The notes beneath the pieces are model-generated. The model did not search any database. It was not told the DNA's origin and saw only the letters and a program-made list of their open reading frames with translations. This document shows, one piece after another, positions 1 to 8,637 of a DNA stretch of 38,739 bases (positions are counted from its first letter, which is position 1; every line of letters starts with the position of its first letter). Made by a program: the position numbers and the translations under genes. Source of the stretch: DATHGT01 sp035317605 (GTDB taxonomy: Bacteria > Methylomirabilota > Methylomirabilia > Rokubacteriales > CSP1-6). The stretch spans positions 1-38,739 of the forward strand of contig DATHGT010000250.1 of the NCBI GenBank assembly GCA_035317605.1. The letters are read 5' to 3'.

Positions 1-234
1 GCCGGGTTCGAGCTGGTGGCCCGCTCGCCCAAGGGCACCCTGCGCAGCGGCATGCGGCTGACCCCGCGCGGCCGCGAGTTCTTGGCCTGCTACCGGAAGT
101 TCCAGCGCAGCCTGGACGCCGCCGCCACCCGCCACTTCGACCGCGCGTTCAGCGGCAAGTCGTTCGCGCGCCGAGGGGCCACGCCTCTCAAGACCGGTCG
201 AGCGTCGGCCCTGCCGGCGAGGAGCTCGGAATGA
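1..234 (+). CDS. ModE/LysR-like winged-helix regulator, C-terminal fragment
   Basis: The open frame enters from the left edge without a start, so only the last ~77 residues are present. The segment reading RSGMRLTPRGREFLACYRKF resembles the wing and following helix of the ModE N-terminal DNA-binding domain (typically G-x-LTPxGRxLLxxYRxxE). ModE proteins of this short type sense molybdate status and regulate mod genes; modABC lies less than 1 kb downstream, which supports the call. The stop codon overlaps the ATG of the aldo/keto reductase (ATGA at 231-234), so the two are translationally coupled. There is no room for a C-terminal molybdate-binding (MOP) domain, so this would be a DNA-binding-only form. 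A LysR-type fragment is the alternative. Confidence 0.6.
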   Translation, partial: AGFELVARSPKGTLRSGMRLTPRGREFLACYRKFQRSLDAAATRHFDRAFSGKSFARRGATPLKTGRASALPARSSE

Positions 235-1148
235 CTGAACTACCGAAGCGCGAACTCGGAAAGACGGGGCTGCAGGTCACGATGCTCGGCTACGGTGCCA
301 TGGAGCTGCGCGGGGCGCCGCGGGCCCGTGACGTCACCGACGCGCAGGCGGAGACCATCCTGCACGCCGTGCTCGACGCCGGCATCAACTACATCGACAC
401 GTCGATCGACTACGGCTTGAGTGAGGAGCGAATCGGTCGCTACATCGGCGACCGGCGCTCCGAGTACTATCTCGCGAGCAAGTGCGGCTGCCTGGTGGGA
501 GCGCCTCCGGCCCCGCGCGGCGAGCGTAGCCCGCACGTGTTCACCCGCGACAACATCCTGGCCGGCGTGGAGCAAAGCCTGGCCCGCATGCGGACCGACC
601 ATCTCGACGTGCTGCAGTTCCACATCTCGCCGTCCCGACAGACCCTGGAGGAGCACGGCGCGCTGGAGACCGTCCTCGAGCTCAAGCGCGCCGGCACCGT
701 CCGGTTCATCGGGATGTCCGGCACCGTGCCCAACCTCGCCGACCACATCGCCATGGGCGTGTTCGACGTGTTCCAGATCCCGTATTCTGCGGTCGAGCGT
801 GAGCACGAAGCGCTCATCACGGCGGCGGCCAAGGCCGGCGCCGGCATCGTGGTCCGAGGCGGCGCGGCGAAGGGTGCGCCCACCGAGGGCAAGCAGGGCG
901 GCGTGCAGTGGGAGCGCTGGCAGCGGGTCCAGCTCGACGACCTGCTCGACGGCATGACGCCCATGGAGTTCATCCTGCGTTTCACCTTCACCCATCCCGA
1001 TCTGCACACGAACATCGTCGGGACGATCAATCCCGCCCATCTCCACCACAACGTAGCCGTGCTCCGGCAAGGCCCCTTGCCGGCCAACGTGTACGCCGAG
1101 GCCAAGCGTCGCTTCGACGCCGCCGGCTCGACCCCACGCGGCGTGTAG
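231..1148 (+). CDS. Aldo/keto reductase
   Basis: A 305-residue NAD(P)H-dependent aldo/keto reductase of the (beta/alpha)8 type. The N-terminus ELGKTGLQVTMLGYGAMELR is the classic AKR opening. Family catalytic positions are visible: Asp in INYIDTSIDYGLSEERIG (D then Y), Lys in YYLASKCG, and the segment LDVLQFHIS where His follows the barrel strand. The NADP-binding end is less typical. Such enzymes reduce aldehydes or ketones in the cytoplasm; the substrate cannot be told from sequence. The ATG overlaps the stop of the upstream regulator fragment, and modA starts 21 bases downstream, so it sits inside a molybdate-uptake transcription unit without an obvious functional link. Confidence 0.88.
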   Translation: MTELPKRELGKTGLQVTMLGYGAMELRGAPRARDVTDAQAETILHAVLDAGINYIDTSIDYGLSEERIGRYIGDRRSEYYLASKCGCLVGAPPAPRGERSPHVFTRDNILAGVEQSLARMRTDHLDVLQFHISPSRQTLEEHGALETVLELKRAGTVRFIGMSGTVPNLADHIAMGVFDVFQIPYSAVEREHEALITAAAKAGAGIVVRGGAAKGAPTEGKQGGVQWERWQRVQLDDLLDGMTPMEFILRFTFTHPDLHTNIVGTINPAHLHHNVAVLRQGPLPANVYAEAKRRFDAAGSTPRGV

Positions 1149-1169
1149 GCTGGGAGGGGAGGACGTTCG

Positions 1170-2072
1170 ATGAGAAGGCGCTTGAACCGGTCGGCCCGCG
1201 GCTGGTCCGCGGGCGCCGGAATTCTTCTGTTCCTGTTCGTCGGGATCTTCGCGGAGCGCGCGACCGCGCAGGGGCGCGACGTGCTCGTGTTCGCGGCGGC
1301 GAGCCTCAAGAACGCGCTCGACGACGTCAACGCCGAGTACCAGCGGCAGACCGGGCGCAAGGTCACGGTGTCGTACGCGTCCAGCCCCACGCTAGCCAAG
1401 CAGATCGAAGCGGCCGCGCCCGCGGACGTCTTCATGTCAGCCGACCTCGACTGGATGGACTACCTGGCCCAGCGCCGCCTGATCAAGCCGGAAACGCGAC
1501 GCAAGCTCCTCGCCAATCGCCTGGTGCTCGTTAGCCCCGGGAAGACCCCCGGGGAGACGCCTGGGGAAACGCGTTGGGGGGGGGAAACGTATCGGGGGGG
1601 TTTGGGGGGAGCCGTAGGGGCCCCCCAATCAAATAGTGTGAATAAGGCTCAGCCCGACGTCACGATCAGTCACGGCTTCCCGCTCGCGAACCTGCTCGGG
1701 AGCGGTCGCCTCGCGATGGCGGACCCCGACTCGGTGCCGGCCGGGAAGTACGGCAAGGCCGCGCTCGAGCATCTCGGCGTGTGGGCGTCGGTGCGGACGC
1801 GGATCGCGCGGGCCGAGAACGTGAGGGCCGCGCTCGCGCTGGTGTCCCGCGGCGAGGCGCCGCTCGGCATCGTGTATCAGACCGACGCCGCCGCCGATCC
1901 CAAGGTGAAAGTCGTGGGCTTCTTCCCGGAGGACTCGCATCCGCCCATCACCTACCCGGTCGCCGCGGTGGCGGCGTCGACGGCTCCCACGACCGCTGCG
2001 TATCTGGAATTTCTCCGGTCTCCCGCGGCGAAGCCATATTTCGAGAAGCAGGGGTTCACGGTCCTCAAGTGA
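1170..2072 (+). CDS. modA: Molybdate ABC transporter substrate-binding protein ModA
   Basis: Periplasmic molybdate/tungstate-binding protein. A signal peptide covers about residues 1-34 (hydrophobic ILLFLFVGIF, cleavage near ATAQ). Family motifs: VLVFAAASLKNALDDV near the mature start, YASSPTLAKQIEAAAPADVF, and LAMADPDSVPAGKYGKAALE in the second lobe. At 300 residues it is longer than the usual ~255. The excess is residues ~124-161, a Gly/Pro/Thr-rich stretch (GETPGETRWGGETYRGG and on) between the NRLVLVSP strand and the GFPLANLL segment; its DNA is made of G-runs and hairpins unlike the rest of the gene (see the repeat at 1535-1630). Seven bases separate its stop from modB. Function is likely kept if the insertion forms a surface loop, but this is untested. 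Confidence 0.93.
   Translation: MRRRLNRSARGWSAGAGILLFLFVGIFAERATAQGRDVLVFAAASLKNALDDVNAEYQRQTGRKVTVSYASSPTLAKQIEAAAPADVFMSADLDWMDYLAQRRLIKPETRRKLLANRLVLVSPGKTPGETPGETRWGGETYRGGLGGAVGAPQSNSVNKAQPDVTISHGFPLANLLGSGRLAMADPDSVPAGKYGKAALEHLGVWASVRTRIARAENVRAALALVSRGEAPLGIVYQTDAAADPKVKVVGFFPEDSHPPITYPVAAVAASTAPTTAAYLEFLRSPAAKPYFEKQGFTVLK
1535..1630 (+). repeat. G-rich hairpin repeat inserted in modA (copy 1)
   Basis: Hairpin A is ccccggg (1535-1541) paired with cccgggg (1548-1554). After ~40 bases comes cgggggggtttgggggg (1593-1609), and the last G-run pairs with cccccc at 1621-1626 to form hairpin B. The same modules in the same order, hairpin ccccggg/cccgggg, then cggggggtttgggggg, then ggcccccca, are found as the reverse complement of 32772-32845, in the gap between two convergent genes. 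Here the unit stays open in the modA frame and encodes the residues that make this ModA too long. I infer a dispersed element that entered the gene in frame. The G9 and G7 runs also make a sequencing error possible. Confidence 0.55.
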
Positions 2073-2079
2073 TCCGGCC

Positions 2080-2775
2080 GTGCTGACGCTGAGTCCCGAA
2101 GAGACGACGGCCATCCGCCTGAGTCTTCGCGTGGCGCTGTGGGCCGTCGTGGCGAGTCTGCCCGTGGGCATCGCCGTCGCGGTGCTGCTGGCGCGCGGGC
2201 GGTTCTGGGGAAAGACCGCGCTCGAGGGGCTGGTCTATCTGCCGCTGGTGCTGCCGCCCGTCGTGACCGGCTACGTGCTGCTGCTCGTGTTCGGCCGCCG
2301 CGGTCTCCTCGGCGCGTTCCTCGCCGAGACCTTCGGGATCGTGTTCGCGTTCCGGTGGACCGGCGCCGCGCTCGCCTCGGCGGTGATGGGCTTTCCGCTG
2401 CTCGTGCGCGCCGTCCGCCTCTCGGTGGAGGCGGTGGACCGGAAGCTCGAGGCGGCGGCGGGCACGCTGGGCGCGGGCCCGGGCTGGGTGTTCTTGACCG
2501 TGACGCTGCCGTTGATCGCACCGGGCATCCTGGCCGGCGCCGTGCTCGCGTTCGCGCGGAGTCTCGGCGAGTTCGGCGCGACCATCACCTTCGTGTCCAA
2601 CATTCCCGGCGAGACGCAGACGCTTCCCACCGCGCTGTACACGTTCACCCAGGTGCCGGGCGGTGATGCCGGCGCGCTCCGCCTGAGCCTGATCGCGGTG
2701 GCGATCTCCATGCTCGCCCTCGTGGCGGCCGAGGTGCTCGGGCGTCGCCTCGCCCGAAGGCTGGAGGGCGCGTGA
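2080..2775 (+). CDS. modB: Molybdate ABC transporter permease ModB
   Basis: A 231-residue inner-membrane permease subunit with about five to six hydrophobic segments, the usual ModB size. The cytoplasmic EAA loop that docks on the ATPase is visible as AAAGTLGAGPGWVFLTVTLP, and the conserved family segment ARSLGEFGATITFVSNIPGE is present. It starts at GTG 2080, seven bases after modA, and its stop overlaps the GTG of modC (GTGA at 2772-2775). It forms the translocation path for molybdate delivered by ModA. Assignment is secure from motif and context. Confidence 0.95.
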   Translation: MLTLSPEETTAIRLSLRVALWAVVASLPVGIAVAVLLARGRFWGKTALEGLVYLPLVLPPVVTGYVLLLVFGRRGLLGAFLAETFGIVFAFRWTGAALASAVMGFPLLVRAVRLSVEAVDRKLEAAAGTLGAGPGWVFLTVTLPLIAPGILAGAVLAFARSLGEFGATITFVSNIPGETQTLPTALYTFTQVPGGDAGALRLSLIAVAISMLALVAAEVLGRRLARRLEGA

Positions 2776-3905
2776 GCCTCGACGTCGCGATCGTCCACCG
2801 CGTGGGCGCCTTCAGCCTGGACGCCGGGTTTCGCAGCGAAGGCGGATTGACGGCCCTGTTCGGCCCCTCGGGATCGGGCAAGACCACGGTCGTCAACGTC
2901 ATCGCCGGACTCGTGCGCGCCGACCACGCCCGCGTCGAAGTCGACGGAGACGTCCTGGTCGATACGAGCCGCCGCGTCTTCGTGCCGCCGCACCGCCGGC
3001 ACCTGGGCTACGTCTTCCAGGAGCCCCGATTGTTCCCGCACCTCACCGTGCGCCAGAACCTGCTCTACGGCCGGTGGTTCCGGACGTCCGCCGAGCGACG
3101 GACGCCGTTCGATCAGGTCGTCGACGTGCTCGGCATCGCGCCGCTCCTGCACCGTCGGCCCGCGGGGTTGTCGGGAGGCGAGAAGCAACGCGTGGCCGTC
3201 GGCCGCGCGTGGCTGGCCAGTCCCCGCCTGCTGCTGATGGACGAGCCGTTCTCGTCGCTCGACGCCGCGCGGAAGGACGAGATCCTGCCCTACATCGAGC
3301 GCCTGCGAGATGAGAGCCGGATTCCCATCGTCTACGTGAGCCACGACATCGCGGAAGTCGCGCGCCTGGCCACGCAGGTCGTGCTCCTCGAGCACGGCCG
3401 GGTGTCGTCGGTGGGAACCGTCGACGACGTGCTGAGCCGGACCGACGCGCTGCCCGTCGACGCCCGCGACGACGCGGGCGCGATCGTGGAAGCGCGGGTG
3501 GCCGGTCACGACGACGTGGCGGCCCTGACCACGCTCGACTGCCGCGCCGGCGCGCTGCGGCTGCCGCGGATCGGCCTGCCCGTGGGCGCCACCGTGCGCG
3601 TGCGCATCCGTGCCCGCGACGTGCTGATCGCCGTGAGTCCTCCGGAAGGGCTCAGCGCCCGCAACGTGATGCCGGCCGTGGTGACCGAGGTCGGCTCGGG
3701 AGACTCGCCGGCGGTGGACGTGCGGCTCGACGCGCACGGCGACACGCTCATCGCCCGCGTCACCCGCCACAGCGTCCTCGCCCTCGGCATCAAGCCCGGA
3801 CGGCGCGTGTTCGCGGTCATCAAGGCCGTGGCTTTCGATCAGCCGACGCGGCGGCCCGGGGCGAGCGCCCCGGCGCGCGCCACCGACGGCATCGTGGAGG
3901 TGTGA
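2772..3905 (+). CDS. modC: Molybdate ABC transporter ATP-binding protein ModC
   Basis: A 377-residue ATPase that powers molybdate import. Walker A is GPSGSGKTT at residues 31-39, the Q-loop Gln is at 83, the signature LSGGEKQ at 133-139, Walker B LLLMDEP at 153-159 and the switch His at 191 (VYVSHD). A C-terminal MOP/TOBE domain (about residues 293-352, SARNVMPAVVTEVG and on) is typical of ModC and can bind oxyanion. The start is GTG, overlapping modB. The tail after residue 355 is low-complexity. A molybdate-responsive regulator upstream and a SoxC-type molybdoenzyme later in the window both fit molybdate as substrate; tungstate cannot be excluded. Confidence 0.94.
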   Translation: MSLDVAIVHRVGAFSLDAGFRSEGGLTALFGPSGSGKTTVVNVIAGLVRADHARVEVDGDVLVDTSRRVFVPPHRRHLGYVFQEPRLFPHLTVRQNLLYGRWFRTSAERRTPFDQVVDVLGIAPLLHRRPAGLSGGEKQRVAVGRAWLASPRLLLMDEPFSSLDAARKDEILPYIERLRDESRIPIVYVSHDIAEVARLATQVVLLEHGRVSSVGTVDDVLSRTDALPVDARDDAGAIVEARVAGHDDVAALTTLDCRAGALRLPRIGLPVGATVRVRIRARDVLIAVSPPEGLSARNVMPAVVTEVGSGDSPAVDVRLDAHGDTLIARVTRHSVLALGIKPGRRVFAVIKAVAFDQPTRRPGASAPARATDGIVEV

Positions 3906-3930
3906 CCCGCCGTCATGCGAAACTGTGACG

Positions 3931-6162
3931 ATGACGATCAGACGTAGCCGACTCGCCGCCCTGGTCACGCTCCTCGCCGTCTTCTCCGCCGGCGTCGCCT
4001 TCGGCGGCCCCGAAGGCGGCAAGGTCAGCTCGAGGCTGACCGCGCTGTACGAAGAACACGCGATTTACCAGGCCGCGTCTCAGGACGCGTCGAAGAGGGC
4101 CGCCTTCCGATCGCGCGACCGGCGCGCCCGCGTGGTCTCGGGCGATCGCGTCGTGGTGGACGCGACGGCCGACGGTGACGCGCGCGCGCTCGAGGCCGAG
4201 CTCGTGGGGCTGGGCATGCGCCACACCGCGGTGTTCGGGCGCATCGTGTCCGGCGAGCTGCCCATCGCCGCCGTTCCCGCGCTGGCGAACGTGGCGGGAC
4301 TGCGCGTGATCCGGCCGTCCTACGCCATGCGCCGCGTCGGATCGGTGACCAGCCAGGGCGACCACGCGACGAACGCCGACGCCGCGCGCTCCGCCTACGG
4401 CGTCACCGGCGCCGGCGTGCAGGTCGGCGTGCTGTCGGACAGCTTCAACTGCCTGTCCGGCGCCGCGGGCGGCGTGACCTCGGGCGATCTCCTGACCGTC
4501 ACGGTCCTCCAGGAAGTCCTGAATTGCGGAGAGGGCACCGACGAAGGCCGCGCCATCCTCGAGGTCGTTCACGACGTCGCGCCGGGCGCCAGCCTCTCGT
4601 TCGCTTCGGCCTTCAACGGGGCCGCGGCCTTCGCCAGCAACATCCTCGCGCTCAAGGCCAACGGCGCGCGGGTGATCGTCGACGACATCTTCTACTTCGA
4701 CGAGCCGATGTTCCAGGACGGCATCATCGCCCAGGCCGTCGACACGGTGGTCAGCCAGGGCGCGGCGTTCTTCTCGGCCGCCGGCAACGACGCGCGCCAG
4801 TCGTACGAGAGCGCCTTTCGCGCCGGTCCGACGCTCGCTCAAGGCAGCATCCCATCCGCCCTGGGCGCCCCGCACTTTTTCGGCGGCGTCGCCCACAACT
4901 TCGCCCCCACCGGGGCGGCGGACGTGATGCAGCGGATCACCATCCCCTCCGGGTCCACGCTGACGATCGTGCTCCAGTGGGATTCGCCGTTCGTCTCGGT
5001 GAGCGGCGGCGCCGGCGCGCCGAGCGACCTCGACGTCTACATCCTCAACGCCGATGGCACCCAGGTCGTGGGGGGCATTGGGGGCACCGACGACAACCTC
5101 GGCGGCGACGCGTTCGAGATGGTCGACTTCACGAACAGCGGCCCCACCGCGGATTTCAACATCCTGATCGTGGGCTACGCCGGCCCCGTGCCGGGGTACA
5201 TCAAGTACATCCACTTCAGCCCCGAGGTCACGATCCAGGAGTACGCGACCGCGAGCGGCACCGTCTGGGGCCACACCAACGCCGCGGGCGCGCGCGCGGT
5301 GGGGGCGGCGTTCTGGCGGGAAACGCCGGCCTTCGGTGTGAGTCCGGCGCGGCTGGAGCCGTACTCGTCGGGCGGTCCCACCCCGATCCTCTTCGACGCC
5401 GCGGGCAATCGCCTGGCCAGCGCGGTCATCCGTCACAAGCCGGAGATCGTCGCGCCCGACGGCGTGTCCACCACGTTTTTCGGCGAGAGCGTTCCCGGAT
5501 TCACTTCGCCGCTCTTCTTCGGCACCTCGGCCGCCGTCCCCCACGCCGGCGCCGTCGCCGCGCTGATGCTGGAGAAGCAGCCGACGCTTCCGCCCGCGAC
5601 GGTCTACTCCATTCTCGAGAGCACCGCCCTCGACATGCAAACGCCGGGCTTCGACCTCGACTCGGGCTTCGGCCTCATCCAGGCCGACGCCGCGGTGCGC
5701 GCGGCGCTGGGGGCCTCGCTCTCGCTGGGGCTCACGCTCAACCGGCACTCCGCCTCGCCGGGCGACCTCGTCCAGCTGACGCTCACGAAGACCAACACCG
5801 GAGCCGCGATCACCCAGGACCTGTACGTCGTCGTGCAGGTGCCTCCGGCGCTTTCGACGGCGCTCGGATGTCCGGCCGGGGATGCCGTGGCCTTCGCCAC
5901 GCCAAGCGGAAGCGTCGTGGTCAGGTGCACCGCCACCGCCTCGCCGCAGAGCTTTCCGGCCTTCGCGCCCGGCACCGTGATTCCCGCCTCGGCGACGCCG
6001 AGCGTTCAGCCCGGCTTCGTGAGCGTCACCTGGCCCACCGGTCTTCCGCCGGGGACGTACAGATTCGGAGTCTTCACGACCGCGCCCAACGCGTTTGGCG
6101 ACGGCGTGGTCGGCCCGAGCGACGTCGCGGCCTTCGCGACCGATCAGCTCCAGAGCTTGTGA
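3931..6162 (+). CDS. Secreted S8 family (subtilisin-like) serine peptidase
   Basis: A 743-residue exported protein. A signal peptide covers about residues 1-25 (RLAALVTLLAVFSAGVAFGG), then a propeptide-like region of ~120 residues, then the S8 catalytic fold. Counting from the ATG at 3931, candidate catalytic residues are Asp170 (GVLSDSFN), His214 (VVHDVAPGA), oxyanion Asn286 (SAAGND) and Ser533 (FGTSAAVPHAG). The His sits in VHDVAPGA rather than the canonical HGT motif, which is usual for this subgroup. A domain of ~150 residues between Asn and Ser resembles the P-like insert of related proteins, and the last ~140 residues form an immunoglobulin-like domain starting near LSLGLTLNRHSASPGDLVQL. 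An upstream GTG at 3925 is an alternative start. Stand-alone gene; substrate unknown. Confidence 0.85.
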   Translation: MTIRRSRLAALVTLLAVFSAGVAFGGPEGGKVSSRLTALYEEHAIYQAASQDASKRAAFRSRDRRARVVSGDRVVVDATADGDARALEAELVGLGMRHTAVFGRIVSGELPIAAVPALANVAGLRVIRPSYAMRRVGSVTSQGDHATNADAARSAYGVTGAGVQVGVLSDSFNCLSGAAGGVTSGDLLTVTVLQEVLNCGEGTDEGRAILEVVHDVAPGASLSFASAFNGAAAFASNILALKANGARVIVDDIFYFDEPMFQDGIIAQAVDTVVSQGAAFFSAAGNDARQSYESAFRAGPTLAQGSIPSALGAPHFFGGVAHNFAPTGAADVMQRITIPSGSTLTIVLQWDSPFVSVSGGAGAPSDLDVYILNADGTQVVGGIGGTDDNLGGDAFEMVDFTNSGPTADFNILIVGYAGPVPGYIKYIHFSPEVTIQEYATASGTVWGHTNAAGARAVGAAFWRETPAFGVSPARLEPYSSGGPTPILFDAAGNRLASAVIRHKPEIVAPDGVSTTFFGESVPGFTSPLFFGTSAAVPHAGAVAALMLEKQPTLPPATVYSILESTALDMQTPGFDLDSGFGLIQADAAVRAALGASLSLGLTLNRHSASPGDLVQLTLTKTNTGAAITQDLYVVVQVPPALSTALGCPAGDAVAFATPSGSVVVRCTATASPQSFPAFAPGTVIPASATPSVQPGFVSVTWPTGLPPGTYRFGVFTTAPNAFGDGVVGPSDVAAFATDQLQSL

Positions 6163-6203
6163 GCCGCGACTGACCTAGGCCGCTCGTTTCCGCGGGCGGG
6201 CGC

Positions 6204-7451
6204 TCAGGGCTGAGGTTCGACGCGCAGGAGCGGAATCGCCAGCGGGACGATCACGACCAGGGCTACGACGGCGTTGAGGGTGAACGCCAGCGGCGTGCCC
6301 AGCGCGGCGGTCAGCAATCCGATCGCCAGCGTGCCGAGGGGCTGAGTCCCGATGCACGCGGAGAGGATGCCCATCACGCCGCCGCGCACCCGGTCGGGCA
6401 CGGACAGCAGCACGAGCGTGGTCTGCATCGCCGCGAATCCCGACTCGGCCAGCCCCATGAGGAAGAGCAGCACCACGCCGAGCGCGAGCCAGCGCGAGCC
6501 GGAGAGCGCGATGAGCAGACCCGGCGCCACCAGGACCGATCCGCCGAAGAGCGTCCGGTACGCGAGACCGCTCCGCCCCGACGCGATCACCAGCGCGCCG
6601 AGCAGCGAGCCGCAACCCTCGCCCGCCACCAGCGCGCCGAGGGCGACCGGGCCAACGGCGAGCACGTCGCGCGCGAACACCGGCAGCATGTGCTGGTACG
6701 GAAAGAAGAGCGTGTTCATGGCGATCGTGACCAGGAGCACCGCGCGCACGGTCGGACTTCCCCACGCGGTGGCCAGTCCCGCGCGCAGGCTCTCGGCGAC
6801 GGACATCGTTCTCGCGATGCTGAGCGCGTTTAAGCGCGGGCCGAGCCCCACGCACGCGATCAGCCCACCCGTGTACCCCACCGTCATCAGCGCAAAGCTC
6901 GCGGCCGGTCCGAGCCGCGCCAGACACGCGCCGGCCAGGAGCGGGCCGATGATCTTCGCGACCTGCATCGACACGGTCTCGAGCGAGACCGCCTGGGCCA
7001 CCCGCGCGGCGCCGAGCAGCGTGTAGAGCGAGGTGCGACGCGCCGGGAAATCGAGCGCCCACGTCAGCCCCAGCACGACCTCACACGCGATCAGCGCGCC
7101 ATAGCTGCCGCGGCCGCTGCCGAAGATCAGCGCGAGGGTCAGCGCGGTGACGGCCGCGCCGGCCTGGGCGACGACGAGCATGCGCGCGCGGGAGACACGA
7201 TCGGCGACGACGCCCGCGAACGGGCCGACGAGCATGAGGGGCGCCGTGCGGGCGAAGGCCGCGAGCCCGACAAGAAACGGCGAGCCCGTGAGCTGGAGGG
7301 CCAGCCATCCCAGCGTGACGAGATCGATCCACCGCGCGACGTTGACGAAGAGACCGGAGACGAAGAGCCGCCGATAGCCCGGGTCGCGAAGCACCGCCGC
7401 GACCGACGACTCGGTCGAAGCGCGGGCGGACGAAACGATCACGCGAGACAC
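6204..7451 (-). CDS. MFS transporter
   Basis: A 415-residue integral membrane protein with about 12 hydrophobic helices. The loop 2-3 motif typical of the major facilitator superfamily is seen as GPFAGVVADRVSRARML, and the N-terminal part (DPGYRRLFVSGLFVNVARWI) resembles EntS-like exporter sequences. It starts at GTG 7451. Such proteins export small molecules by proton exchange; the substrate cannot be inferred. It converges on the subtilase gene with 41 bases between the stops, and follows the enolase-superfamily gene on the same strand after 49 bases, so the two may be co-transcribed. Confidence 0.88.
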   Translation of the reverse strand: MSRVIVSSARASTESSVAAVLRDPGYRRLFVSGLFVNVARWIDLVTLGWLALQLTGSPFLVGLAAFARTAPLMLVGPFAGVVADRVSRARMLVVAQAGAAVTALTLALIFGSGRGSYGALIACEVVLGLTWALDFPARRTSLYTLLGAARVAQAVSLETVSMQVAKIIGPLLAGACLARLGPAASFALMTVGYTGGLIACVGLGPRLNALSIARTMSVAESLRAGLATAWGSPTVRAVLLVTIAMNTLFFPYQHMLPVFARDVLAVGPVALGALVAGEGCGSLLGALVIASGRSGLAYRTLFGGSVLVAPGLLIALSGSRWLALGVVLLFLMGLAESGFAAMQTTLVLLSVPDRVRGGVMGILSACIGTQPLGTLAIGLLTAALGTPLAFTLNAVVALVVIVPLAIPLLRVEPQP

Positions 7452-7500
7452 GTCATTGGGTATCGCGGCTGGCGCGCGAGGCGCGCCCGATCGCGCGGCC

Positions 7501-8595
7501 TCAGCTCGTCCGCAGTTTCTCGATGAGCCGCGGGTCGGGGTCGACGCCCAGCCCCGGCCCCTGGGGCACCGCGATGCGGCCGTTCTTGGGATGGATCGCG
7601 TCGCCCAGCGGGTTATCGGCGAAGTCGCAGTAGAAGCGCTCGACCAGGGTCTCGCGCGGCATCGCCGCGATGCAGTGGATGGACGCGAGCAGTCCCGGTC
7701 CGAAGTACGCCGAGTGCGGAACCACGGTGACGCCGAACGTCTCGGCCAGGGCCACGACCCGGCGCAGCTCGGTGACGCCGCCGATCTTGGTCACGCTCGG
7801 CTGGGCGTAGGCGAGCGCTCGCGCCTCGAACGCGCGGCGGAACTCCCACGCCGTGCCGTAGTTCTCGCCGGCCGCGGTCGGGATGCCGCCGCGGGCGCGC
7901 ACCTCGGCGAGCCCGTCGAGATCCTCGGCCGGCCACACCGGCTCCTCCAGCCACGTGAGATCGAACGGCGCCAGCCGCTGCGCCATCTGTATCGCTTCGG
8001 TCACCGTCCACGGACAGTTGGTGTCGACCATGATCGGCACGCTCGCTCCGGCGACGTCGCGTCCGGCCTTGATCTCCGGCACCGTGATCTCGTGGAGCTT
8101 GATGTGGCGGTAGCCGCGCTCCAGCGCCTGCGCGGTGTAACGCTTGACCGCGTCGGCGGTGCCGTAGCGGAGCAGGCTCGCGTACGCGGGTAGGTCGGCG
8201 CGGGGACCGCCGCCGAGCAGCCGATGGAGCGGCTGGCCAGCGACCTTGCCCGCGATGTCCCACAGCGCGATGTCGATCCCGGAGAGCGCGTACATCGTGG
8301 GCCCATTGCGCCCGATCCCGTGGAGCACGCGCTGGAAGTCGTCGTTGATGGCCAGGATCTGCGCGGGGTCGCGCCCGACGCACATCGGACCGAGCACGGT
8401 GTCGATGGCCGCGCGGGTGGCGTGGAAGATCCGGTGACCGAACGCCTCGCCCCACCCGACCACGCCGCCGTCGGTCTCCACGCGCACGAGCAGCATGTCG
8501 ATGCTGGTCCGGGCGCGGCCGCCGAGCAACGGCGCCGGCCCGTCGATCGTCATCGGCAAGTTCAACACGAGAGTCTCGACCCGGGTGATTTTCAT
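7501..8595 (-). CDS. Mandelate racemase/muconate lactonizing enzyme family protein
   Basis: A 364-residue cytoplasmic enzyme of the enolase superfamily, which abstracts an alpha proton of a carboxylate and stabilises the enolate with Mg2+. The N-terminal capping domain starts KITRVETLVLNLPM. Barrel residues seen: K166-L-H168 (IKLHE) at the general-base position, metal ligands Asp191 (MVDTN), Glu217 (WLEEP) and Glu244 (AAGEN), Lys270 (VTKIGG) and His294 (VPHS). The KxH rather than KxK base motif points to an acid-sugar dehydratase or an uncharacterised subgroup rather than classic mandelate racemase. The ATG at 8595 was chosen because the family N-terminus begins there; the open frame extends further upstream only over the divergent gene. 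Confidence 0.9.
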   Translation of the reverse strand: MKITRVETLVLNLPMTIDGPAPLLGGRARTSIDMLLVRVETDGGVVGWGEAFGHRIFHATRAAIDTVLGPMCVGRDPAQILAINDDFQRVLHGIGRNGPTMYALSGIDIALWDIAGKVAGQPLHRLLGGGPRADLPAYASLLRYGTADAVKRYTAQALERGYRHIKLHEITVPEIKAGRDVAGASVPIMVDTNCPWTVTEAIQMAQRLAPFDLTWLEEPVWPAEDLDGLAEVRARGGIPTAAGENYGTAWEFRRAFEARALAYAQPSVTKIGGVTELRRVVALAETFGVTVVPHSAYFGPGLLASIHCIAAMPRETLVERFYCDFADNPLGDAIHPKNGRIAVPQGPGLGVDPDPRLIEKLRTS

Positions 8596-8637
8596 GCGTG
8601 GTAGGGTACCCGAAGAACGGCGCCGGAGGGAGGCTCG

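Noticed and set aside
3913..5748. Long antisense frame over the subtilase
   Set aside because: Low-complexity Arg/Gly/Val composition typical of GC-rich antisense frames; no motif.
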